Below the pieces are notes generated by a model. That model made no database searches. It was not told the DNA's origin and worked only from the letters and a program-made list of their open reading frames with translations. A DNA stretch of 64,000 bases from Actinomycetota bacterium (GTDB taxonomy: Bacteria > Actinomycetota > Thermoleophilia > RBG-16-64-13), in assembly GCA_016278725.1 (NCBI GenBank), contig JADQBG010000004.1, positions 1-64,000 of the forward strand. Reading direction: 5' to 3'. Shown here one piece after another: positions 7,636 to 14,708 of the stretch (position 1 is the stretch's first letter; each line of letters opens with the position of its first letter). A program made the position numbers and the translations under genes.

Positions 7636-10323
7636 TCAGCCGCCTCCGGGTGCCGCCTCCCCACTGCAGCCGCAGGAATCCCCGACCAGCGCTGGTGATT
7701 CACGCTGCCGCAGTCTGCTGGGAAGACCCGAAGACTGGGGTTGGGCAGAAATGCCGATTCGGGCGTGAAGGTGCTCGTCTTCGAGCGACTCCGGGTACGG
7801 AGCGGGTTCGGGCAGCACGGCGCCTTCTTCCCGCGGTTCGACCGCCACCGCTTCCGCTCCGACCGCCTCCTCGCGTCCGTGACGCAGCAGGCGCAGGCCG
7901 TTGAGGATGACCACCAGCGAGGCGCCGGTGTCGGCCAGGACCGCCATCCAGAGCGTCAGCAAGCCGGGGAACACCAGCAGGGTGGCGAGCACCTTGATGC
8001 CCAGAGCAAAGCCGATGTTCTGCCGTACGGTGTGGCGGGCCGCCCGGGAAAGCCGGATGGTGAAGGGGACGCGGGTGAGGTCATCGGCCATCAGGGCAAT
8101 GTCCGCGGTTTCGATGGCGGTATCGCTCCCGGCCGAGCCCATGGCCAGCCCCACTGTGGCCGTGGCGAGGGCGGGGGCGTCGTTGATTCCGTCGCCGATC
8201 ATCCCTACCTGCCCGTATCGCTCGAGCAGCTCCTTGATCGCGTCGACCTTGTGCTCGGGCAGCAGTTCTGCCTTGTACTCGTCCAGGCCGGCGCGCTCGG
8301 CCACTGCGGCTGCGGTGCGCTCGTTGTCACCCGTCAGCATGATCAGGTGCTCGATGCCGGCCTCGCGCAGGTCCTGGATGGCCCCGCGGCTGACCGGCCG
8401 GAGCTCGTCGGCGATGGCGATAGCCCCGATGGCGCCGTCGCTCGTCCCCAGGATGACCACGGTCTCGCCCCGGGATTGCCGCTCCGCCAGGTAATCCAGC
8501 ACGTTCTGTTCGAGTGCGATGCCCTGTTCTTCGTAGAGGCGGGCGTTGCCGATCAGGTAGGAGCCTCCGTTCAACCGCCCCCGGGCCCCCCGGCCGGGAA
8601 CGGCCTCGAAGTCGTGCACCGTTTCCAAGTCAAGATCGCGGGCTGTGGCGGCGTGCAGAATGGCCTCGGCCAGGGGATGCTCGGAGTCCTTCTCCAGGGC
8701 CGCCGCCATCGCGAGAATCTCGTTGGCCGCGTGGTCGTCGCCCAGACTGTCGTTGCCGGCGTTGCCGTTGCCCCCACTGCCGTCACCTGCGTGGCCGTTC
8801 CCCGTGGCCGCCAAGGCCGACTTCGAGAAACCGTTGAAGTTGGCGACGTGCGTTACTCGGGGCAGTCCCTCGGTGAGGGTCCCGGTCTTGTCGAAGGCCA
8901 AGGCCCGCAGGCTGCCGGCGGCCTCCAAGTGCGCTCCGCCTTTGATCAGCACGCCCTGTCGGCTGGCCGCGCCGATGGCGGCCACGATGGTCACCGGGGT
9001 CGAGATCACCAGAGCGCAGGGGCAGGCCAAGATGAGCAGAGCGAGCGCCCGATATATCCAGGTATCCCAAGCGGCGCCCAGCAGCAGAGGAGGAAACACG
9101 GCGGTGAGCAGGGCAATGACCATGACTGCCGGGGTGTAGTACTTGGCGAAGGCGTCCACCCAACGCTCCGAGGGCGCCTTCTGCCCTTGGGCCTCCTGCA
9201 CCAGGGTGATCAGCCGGTCGAGCGTGGTGTTGCCGGCCGGTGCGGTCACCTGCACCTCGAGCGTGCCGTTCTGGTTGATGGTGCCGGCGAACACCTGGTC
9301 GTCCACGGCTTTTCCGCGCGGCATGGACTCCCCGGTGATCGGTGACTCGTCCACCGCCGAGTGACCCTTGACCACCACGCCGTCGAGCGCGATCCGGTCC
9401 CCCGGCTTGATCACGATCACCTGGCCCACCGCCACCTGCTCCACGGGAATGCGCTCCTCGTGGTCGCCGTGGCGGATCAGGGCGACGTCGGGGGAGAGGT
9501 CGATCAGCTGCTGGATGGAGCCACGGGTGCGCTCCACCGCCCAACCTTCCAGGGTTTCGCCCAGGCCAAAGAGCACCACCACGAGCGCCGCTTCCACCCA
9601 CTCGCCCACGGCCGCCGCCCCGATGACGGCGACGGTCATGAGGACGTTCATGTCCACGTTGCGGGTGCGTATTACGGTGTTGACGCCGTTGCGCGCCACC
9701 GAATAGCCACCGATGACCGCCGCCGCGGCGAGGAAGCCGATCGCCGCCAGGTGGGGCTCCGGGGTGTTCAGCCAGAGGACGACCCCGACCAGGAGGAGCA
9801 CGAAACTCGCCAGGGTGACCAGCGAACGGCGGTTACGGAGGTAGAAGGGCCGGGTTTCGCCGGCCGCGCGCTGGGCCTTGTATTCCTCCTCGGTCCAGAC
9901 TTCGTAGCCCAAGCCGCGCACGTCGGAGGCGATCTGCTCGAGCAAGTGGTCCCGGCAGTCGTACTCCACGAAGAGCCGCGCGCTGGCGAAGTTTGCCGAG
10001 ACGTAGAGCACCCCCTCCCGGCGCTCGACCGCACGCTCGATCGACCGGGCACAGTCGGCGCAATCCAACCCACCCAGAATCAGGTTGTGATGGCAGTAGC
10101 TCTCGGCGAGCTCCGAACAGGCCTCCTTGGCGCGTTCCTCGATCCCGCGGAAGGTGAGGAGGTCGGGATCGAAGCTCACGGTCATGGTACGCCCGCGATC
10201 GTTCACATGGACTTCGCTGACGCCCCGGGTGTGCTCCATGTGTTCCTGGAGGCGGAGCACGCACTGCCGGCACTCATCCTCGGTGGGGAGGACGATGGGG
10301 ACTTCTACCTGCTTTTGCGGCAT
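7636..10323 (-). CDS. Zn2+/Cd2+/Pb2+-exporting P1B-type ATPase
   Basis: An 895-residue heavy-metal pump of the plasma membrane. It has two N-terminal metal-binding (HMA-like) modules with CRQC (about residues 18-21) and CADC (88-91). The catalytic core shows TGES (~330), CPC in the sixth helix (434-436), DKTGTLT (Asp ~478), SEHPLAEA and GDGINDAPAL. The last helix motif LADTGASLVVILNGLRLL is typical of the P1B-2 (ZntA) class. Two additions stand out: a Gly/Asn/His-rich insert after the phosphorylation site and a Cys/His tail ending with CGC, both plausible metal sensors. I chose the ATG at 10323 because GGAGG lies six bases before it; an upstream ATG at 10338 abuts the repressor stop. It forms an operon with the upstream ArsR gene. 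Confidence 0.95.
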   Translation of the reverse strand: MPQKQVEVPIVLPTEDECRQCVLRLQEHMEHTRGVSEVHVNDRGRTMTVSFDPDLLTFRGIEERAKEACSELAESYCHHNLILGGLDCADCARSIERAVERREGVLYVSANFASARLFVEYDCRDHLLEQIASDVRGLGYEVWTEEEYKAQRAAGETRPFYLRNRRSLVTLASFVLLLVGVVLWLNTPEPHLAAIGFLAAAAVIGGYSVARNGVNTVIRTRNVDMNVLMTVAVIGAAAVGEWVEAALVVVLFGLGETLEGWAVERTRGSIQQLIDLSPDVALIRHGDHEERIPVEQVAVGQVIVIKPGDRIALDGVVVKGHSAVDESPITGESMPRGKAVDDQVFAGTINQNGTLEVQVTAPAGNTTLDRLITLVQEAQGQKAPSERWVDAFAKYYTPAVMVIALLTAVFPPLLLGAAWDTWIYRALALLILACPCALVISTPVTIVAAIGAASRQGVLIKGGAHLEAAGSLRALAFDKTGTLTEGLPRVTHVANFNGFSKSALAATGNGHAGDGSGGNGNAGNDSLGDDHAANEILAMAAALEKDSEHPLAEAILHAATARDLDLETVHDFEAVPGRGARGRLNGGSYLIGNARLYEEQGIALEQNVLDYLAERQSRGETVVILGTSDGAIGAIAIADELRPVSRGAIQDLREAGIEHLIMLTGDNERTAAAVAERAGLDEYKAELLPEHKVDAIKELLERYGQVGMIGDGINDAPALATATVGLAMGSAGSDTAIETADIALMADDLTRVPFTIRLSRAARHTVRQNIGFALGIKVLATLLVFPGLLTLWMAVLADTGASLVVILNGLRLLRHGREEAVGAEAVAVEPREEGAVLPEPAPYPESLEDEHLHARIGISAQPQSSGLPSRLRQRESPALVGDSCGCSGEAAPGGG

Positions 10324-10338
10324 CGGTTCCTCCGTCAT

Positions 10339-10689
10339 CTAGCGGTGCTGCACATGCTCGACGCAGACAGCGATCAGTTGTTCGACGTGTTCGTCGTCGG
10401 GGCGGTAGTAGACCTCGCGGCCCTCACGACGGAAGCGGACCAGTCCCGCCGTGCGCAGGATCCGCAGGTGATGGGAGACCGCGGAGGGACTCATATCGAT
10501 GGATTCGGCGAGATGGTTGACGCAAAGTTCTTCGCCCTCGATCAACGTCCTTAGCAGCAGGACCCGGCTCGGATCGCCGAGGACCTTGAACAGCTCGGCC
10601 ACGGCCGTGGCCTGTTCGCGGTCGGCGGGGGGCGCCGGCTCGAGCAGCGACTGGTCGGAGTCGGCGAAGGGACCCTGGCTGGCTGGCAT
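10339..10689 (-). CDS. ArsR/SmtB-family metal-responsive repressor
   Basis: A 116-residue winged-helix dimeric repressor. The DNA-recognition segment is SPSAVSHHLRILRTAG. The alpha-3 region has ELCVNHLAE, with one Cys only, so the classical alpha-3 cadmium/lead site is incomplete. The C-terminal helix carries DEHVEQLIAVCVEHVQH, matching the alpha-5 zinc site D-x-H-x10-H-x2-H/E of SmtB and CzrA. Zinc is therefore the likeliest inducer. AGGAGG precedes the ATG. Its stop adjoins the ATPase gene, and a palindromic operator candidate lies upstream, so it probably represses its own operon until zinc or cadmium rises. Confidence 0.93.
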   Translation of the reverse strand: MPASQGPFADSDQSLLEPAPPADREQATAVAELFKVLGDPSRVLLLRTLIEGEELCVNHLAESIDMSPSAVSHHLRILRTAGLVRFRREGREVYYRPDDEHVEQLIAVCVEHVQHR

Positions 10690-10766
10690 CCGATCCTCCT
10701 TGGTCCCTCGGGGCGGGGACGGAAAACTTCGATCGAGCTCGTTTACAGGATATCTGCCTTCATAAG

Positions 10767-10790
10767 ACATATGAACAGATATGCAGATGT
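10767..10790 (-). promoter_or_regulatory. Candidate SmtB/ArsR operator
   Basis: The 24-base imperfect palindrome ACATATGAACAG-ATATGCAGATGT matches its reverse complement at 8 of 12 positions per half. It is AT-rich in a GC-rich region and lies 78 bases upstream of the repressor ATG. SmtB-family operators are typically 12-2-12 palindromes containing TGAACA, as seen here. A second ATCTGC/GCAGAT pair flanks it. Confidence 0.5.
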
Positions 10791-11019
10791 TAAACGGATT
10801 TGGCGCCGCTGGGAAGGGGCAATTTGGCGGTTCCAGGGGGGCGGGGTGACCAGCGGCGAGCGAGGGGACCCGGGCGCCCGAAACCCACCTCCCCTCTGTG
10901 ACCGGACTACACCCCCCGAGTGGGCGCCACGCGGGGCCGGCCACGCTTGCAAACCCCTGCCCCCTCGGCTACCATTCCTCTTCACCCCGACGCCGGGTCG
11001 CTTCATCGTGGCGTCGTTG

Positions 11020-11092
11020 GGCGGGATAGCTCAGTTGGTAGAGCACATGACTGAAAATCATGGTGTCCGCGGTTCAAATCCGCGTCCCGCCA
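11020..11092 (+). tRNA. tRNA-Phe (anticodon GAA), integration target
   Basis: Acceptor arms GGCGGGA/TCCCGCC pair fully, and the anticodon loop CTGAAAA reads GAA. The T arm is GCGG-TTCAAAT-CCGC. The 3' half from the anticodon onward is repeated at 45065-45107 and partly at 54584-54598, and an integrase gene lies nearby, so this is the restored target of an integrative element. Confidence 0.97.
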
Positions 11093-11093
11093 C
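11051..11093 (+). repeat. Left attachment repeat (tRNA-Phe 3' half)
   Basis: The 43 bases from the anticodon loop to the 3' end match 45065-45107 at 40 of 43 positions, with an identical first 18 bases (CTGAAAATCATGGTGTCC). Two of the three differences are a compensating change in the T stem (G-C to C-G). The following terminator and the short TTTTGTG...TGAAG stretch are also similar, so the repeat extends over about 80 bases. Confidence 0.8.
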
Positions 11094-11094
11094 T

Positions 11095-11118
11095 AAAGCT
11101 CCTGGAAACAGGGGCTTT
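11095..11118 (+). terminator. Terminator of tRNA-Phe
   Basis: AAAGCTCCTG pairs with CAGGGGCTTT around GAAA (10 bp, one G-T), followed by TTGTGTTT. It belongs to the repeated attachment region. Confidence 0.75.
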
Positions 11119-11361
11119 TGTGTTTGAAGTGTTGGCCGCCGGAGACGTTCTGGGCACGTCTGCCAACGGTTTGCCAACGCCGGGGTTGTCCGAGTGTGTA
11201 CGTGGTTGGCCTCCGTTGGGCTTAACGAGGCAGCGCACGGCGGCTGTGCACAGATCTGAGACTCGGCTACCTCTCTTTGTCCTCTCGTGCGGTATTCTCC
11301 CCGAGCCCAGGGTGAGGACAAAACCCCGACGAACTAGCGGTGGCTGCAGGAAGGAAAACCC

Positions 11362-11751
11362 GTGAGACGCACAATGCTGGGTGGCAAGATTCATCGCGCC
11401 ACGGTGACCGGCGCGGACCTCGCCTATGAGGGCAGCGTCACTGTCGATCAAGAGCTGCTTGACGCGGCTGGCATTCTCGAGGGCGAAGCCGTCGAGGTCT
11501 GGGACGTCACGAACGGAGCGCGCCTTGCGACCTATTCGCTCTTTGGGCCGCGGGGTTCGGGTGTGGTGTGCATCAACGGAGCAGCCGCCCACCTCGTGCA
11601 CACGGGCGACGTCGTGATCATCGCGAGCTTCGTCTCGTTCGACGACGCTGAGGCGCGCTCCTGGCAGCCGAGCATCGTGTTCGTAGACAGCGACAATCGC
11701 TTGGTGGAGAAAAGACCTGAGCGACACCCCATTGCCGTGGGTGACGCCTAA
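11362..11751 (+). CDS. panD: Aspartate 1-decarboxylase proenzyme
   Basis: PanD makes beta-alanine for pantothenate and coenzyme A. The proenzyme cleaves itself between Gly and Ser to create a pyruvoyl cofactor; the site is visible as YEGS with Ser at residue 25, the usual position. The start [15 protein letters not shown], the segment [16 protein letters not shown] and [12 protein letters not shown] are all family hallmarks, and the 129-residue length is normal. GTG is the start, with AAGGAAA upstream. The odd point is its place: a lone metabolic gene between the tRNA-Phe target and the integrase, away from other pantothenate genes, so it is either element cargo or was captured with it. Confidence 0.95.
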   Translation: MRRTMLGGKIHRATVTGADLAYEGSVTVDQELLDAAGILEGEAVEVWDVTNGARLATYSLFGPRGSGVVCINGAAAHLVHTGDVVIIASFVSFDDAEARSWQPSIVFVDSDNRLVEKRPERHPIAVGDA

Positions 11752-11859
11752 CCCTGCGTGGGACCTGTGTCCCCACGTGCCTCCTGACTGTTGGCGGGAG
11801 GTGCCTTGAGCCACGGTGGGATTCCTGACGCGCGGGCGGCAACGGGGGAGAAGCGGAGA

Positions 11860-13092
11860 TTACCCGGTGACGAGCGCCGCAATCCGGGAGGCCGCCTCTT
11901 CCTCCATAGAGGGAACGGCATGCGAATACACGTCCAAGGTGAGGGACACGCTCGCGTGCCCCAGCCGCTCGGACACTACCTTAGGATGGACCCCCGCAGC
12001 GAGCGCCAGGGTTGCATGGGTATGTCGAAGCCCATGTAGTGTGATGGGTGGCGCGCTCGTCTTCTTCGCTGCAGCCTTGAAGACTTGAGTGATCCGCTCG
12101 GGCCGGTAGCCGGTTCCGTTTTCCCGAGTGAACACGAGCCCGGTGTTGATCCAAGCACGCCCCCAGTCGAGCCGTTCCTCGCGCTGGCGGCGTCGCCACG
12201 CTTTCAGGGCAGCCACCGTCCCCGGGTCGAGGGTGACCGAGCGATGCCCCTTCCGCGTTTTGGGCTCGCTTACCACGACCAGGGAGTTGACCGGTACGAC
12301 GCTCCTACGCACCACGAGGCGCCCAGCCTTCAGATCGACGTCCTCCCACAGGAGCCCGAGCGCCTCGCCCCGACGCAGCCCGGTGAGCGCCAGGGTGAGC
12401 CAGAGCGGGTAGAGCCGGTCGTTCTTCACCGCCTCAAGGAACTTCTTCAGATCTTCCGCCTGCCACGCCCGGCCCGCGGACAGCTTGGGATCGACCTGGC
12501 GCGGGGGATCCGCGTTCTCGGCCGCGTTCCTTGGCAGATAGCCCCAGCGCACCGCGTCTCTGAGCGCTCGGTGAAGGGTGGCATGGACCCGTCTCACCGA
12601 GTTCGGCGAGAGCCCGCCCTTGCCGCTCGCCTTGCCTTCGCGGGCAAGCTCTGAGTAGAGGCGGTTGATCTGCCCGGGGGAGAGCTTCTGCAGGGGGACT
12701 GTGCCGATACGGGGCGCGATATGGACCTTCACGTGTGTTGAGTAAGAGGCGAAGGTGGCCGGGCGGATGGTCGACTCGATGGCGGGTAGCCATTCGAGGG
12801 TGAGAAACTCTTTGACCGTTACCTTGGCCGGCTCGATGTAGGTGCCCTGCTGGAGCTCGGTAAGCGCAGTCGCGAGGGAAGCCTGGGCTTCTTTCTTCGT
12901 CTTAAAGCCTGTCTTTACCTGCTGCTTTCGTTCGACCCGGCCCACCAATGAGCCGCCACACTTCGGGCAGGCTTTTAGGAGAGTTCGTCCCACCCAGTGG
13001 CGCTTGTTGCACTCGGTGCAGCGCTGGGTGGGACGATCGCCGAGTTCCAGGATGTACTGCCAGGTGCCTCTCTTTCGGACGTGGCCCTGCAA
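11860..13092 (-). CDS. int: Tyrosine-type site-specific integrase with N-terminal zinc ribbon
   Basis: A 410-residue phage-type integrase that probably recombines the element with tRNA-Phe. An N-terminal arm-binding domain contains a four-Cys zinc ribbon (Cys 25, 28, 42, 45), unusual for this family. A SAM-like core-binding domain follows (~90-190), then the catalytic domain with Arg240 (TGLRRGE), Lys278, His353-x2-Arg356 (HGLRH), His379 and nucleophile Tyr389. All catalytic residues are present, so it looks active. The start is TTG with GGAG upstream, two bases after the stop of the 13095-14000 gene, so the two are co-transcribed. Confidence 0.95.
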   Translation of the reverse strand: MQGHVRKRGTWQYILELGDRPTQRCTECNKRHWVGRTLLKACPKCGGSLVGRVERKQQVKTGFKTKKEAQASLATALTELQQGTYIEPAKVTVKEFLTLEWLPAIESTIRPATFASYSTHVKVHIAPRIGTVPLQKLSPGQINRLYSELAREGKASGKGGLSPNSVRRVHATLHRALRDAVRWGYLPRNAAENADPPRQVDPKLSAGRAWQAEDLKKFLEAVKNDRLYPLWLTLALTGLRRGEALGLLWEDVDLKAGRLVVRRSVVPVNSLVVVSEPKTRKGHRSVTLDPGTVAALKAWRRRQREERLDWGRAWINTGLVFTRENGTGYRPERITQVFKAAAKKTSAPPITLHGLRHTHATLALAAGVHPKVVSERLGHASVSLTLDVYSHAVPSMEEEAASRIAALVTG

Positions 13093-13094
13093 CG

Positions 13095-14000
13095 TTACCT
13101 ACTCCGCTGTCGTCGCTTCTGGGCCCGGGCGGCGCACCGCGAATTGGTGCCGGGAAGATCCGGTGGGCAGTAGCGCTGCCTCCTATCGGTCACGAGAAAG
13201 GGGGCTCCGCACTCTTCGCATCTTCTAAGCTCGCCCCCGAGGGCCATGTCTCGTACGAGAAGCCAGATGATCTCGATGAGGCCGCGCGCGCCCAGCTTCA
13301 TCCCAAAGCCCTTCGTCTCAAAGTCGATCTTTAGGGTTTCACGGACCCCTCGCGTGTTCCTCTCGACGAGGTCGGCCACGATCTCGAGGGCGTGCATTCG
13401 TAGCCCTTCATCCTTCTTTGGCAGGTGGTAGAGGCCGGTGGTGTACCAGCCCCCGATATCTTCGGCGGCGTCGCCGAACTTCCCGCCGCCTCCCCCGTAG
13501 CCGCCGCCTTCTGCGATGTAGTAGGTGGCATAGAGACTACCGGAGCTCGTCCGTGCTTCTTTCGGGTAGGTCTCCGCCTCGTGTACCGTAAGTCTCCGGG
13601 TGCGGAGGATGCGACCGAGGCGCTCCTCAGCGTCTTCCTGGAGAGCCTCGATGAGCTCGAGGGCAAAGCCGACGGTCTTAGCTTGGGCGATGATCCAGTC
13701 GATGGGCTCTGTCCGCGACAAAAGGCCCGGTCGGTAGCTCTTGGGCCACATCTTCTGCTGCTCTTCGCTTAGGAGCCCCCACCAACCGAGGTGGCCAAAC
13801 TCCGTGAGGAACCGTTCGATGCTTGCCTCATCGATGGCCTTGGCGAAGGCGTTTGGCAGGTTGGGGTGGTCTGAGGGGTCATACATCTGCTTCGGGTCCA
13901 TCTTTATGCGGGCAAGACCCTTTTCGATCTGCAGGGTCTCAGGCCGGGCCCAGACTGGCCTTTGCTGGCTCACCTGCCGCTCATCCCGTGTAATCGCCAT
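13095..14000 (-). CDS. Element-borne protein with C-terminal zinc finger
   Basis: A 301-residue protein co-transcribed with the integrase. Most of it is an unrecognised helical domain with a Gly-rich loop (GGGYGGGGGKFGD, about 165-178). The end is a Cys-rich finger, CEECGAPFLVTDRRQRYC followed by a later Cys and a basic tail, similar to CGNR/rRNA-like zinc fingers in actinobacterial regulators. It probably binds nucleic acid and may act with the integrase or as an element regulator. AGGAGG precedes the ATG. It is divergent from the small regulators starting at 14105, so the 100 bases between should hold divergent promoters. Confidence 0.7.
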   Translation of the reverse strand: MAITRDERQVSQQRPVWARPETLQIEKGLARIKMDPKQMYDPSDHPNLPNAFAKAIDEASIERFLTEFGHLGWWGLLSEEQQKMWPKSYRPGLLSRTEPIDWIIAQAKTVGFALELIEALQEDAEERLGRILRTRRLTVHEAETYPKEARTSSGSLYATYYIAEGGGYGGGGGKFGDAAEDIGGWYTTGLYHLPKKDEGLRMHALEIVADLVERNTRGVRETLKIDFETKGFGMKLGARGLIEIIWLLVRDMALGGELRRCEECGAPFLVTDRRQRYCPPDLPGTNSRCAARAQKRRQRSR

Positions 14001-14104
14001 TTCTGTCCTCCTATATGTCCAGACAACACGTATTGAGTTATCAAGACTACGAGTGGTAGCATCGTACCGGTTAATGGTTCAAGACGCAAGCGCAGGGAGC
14101 GGAC

Positions 14105-14329
14105 TTGCTCAGGATCGCCCAGGAGATAACGGCCCAGCAGCTCACCCACGCGGAGCTCTCCCGCCGGACCGGCATTCACACGAGCACGATCTCTCGCCTG
14201 GTTGCCGGCAAGCTTCACCCTTATCCCGGGTGGCGACGGCGTCTCGGCAAGGCTCTGGGGGCCGACGGTGAGGAACTGTTTCAAGAGGTGGTGGCCACCA
14301 TTGAACGCTCGGGGGGTATCGAGCTATGA
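14105..14329 (+). CDS. Small XRE-family DNA-binding protein
   Basis: A 74-residue protein that is essentially one helix-turn-helix: LTHAELSRRTGIHTSTISRLVAG. The start is TTG with GGGAG upstream. It is divergent from the integrase pair and overlaps the next gene by an ATGA junction, a layout typical of an element's immunity-type or copy-control repressor. Its operator has not been identified. Confidence 0.8.
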   Translation: MLRIAQEITAQQLTHAELSRRTGIHTSTISRLVAGKLHPYPGWRRRLGKALGADGEELFQEVVATIERSGGIEL

Positions 14330-14619
14330 GCGAGCGACAGGAGCGAGGGCTTGGTGCCCACGCCGACACTGGGTTTGCGGTTGATGACCGTCTGCCTGCC
14401 TGGCTAAGAGAAATCATCCAAGAGGAGGGCCGTCTTACCCTGACCGACTACGAGACTGCGCGCCTACTTGGTATTAGTCGGGGCAGCGTCCGGCAGGCTA
14501 TCGGGGCGGGTGAGGTGCACTCGGTTCGTCTGGGGAGGCGGCTGCTCGTCCCGGTTATCCCCCTGCTGCGTCTGCTGGGACAAGAGGATGCGCTCCAGGG
14601 GGCTATTGATGCCGAGTGA
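14326..14619 (+). CDS. Excisionase-like MerR/HTH_17 protein
   Basis: A 97-residue protein with a winged-helix excisionase-type module (LTDYETARLLGISRGSVRQAIGAGEVHSVRLGRR in segments, about residues 37-72). Such proteins bend DNA for excision or act as regulators. It is translationally coupled to the preceding XRE gene and precedes the primase-helicase, the normal position for an Xis or replication regulator. Confidence 0.75.
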   Translation: MSERQERGLGAHADTGFAVDDRLPAWLREIIQEEGRLTLTDYETARLLGISRGSVRQAIGAGEVHSVRLGRRLLVPVIPLLRLLGQEDALQGAIDAE

Positions 14620-14708
14620 GATGCCTAGTGAATCGCGCCGCTTCATGTCGAACCTCGTCGCCATCGGTAATGAACCCGCCCAACAACTTACCGGCGGGAG
14701 GCGATGAA

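Noticed and set aside
7741-10554. Long open frames on the plus strand opposite the P-type ATPase and ArsR genes
   Set aside because: They are mirror frames produced by high GC third positions; the minus-strand proteins have full family motifs.
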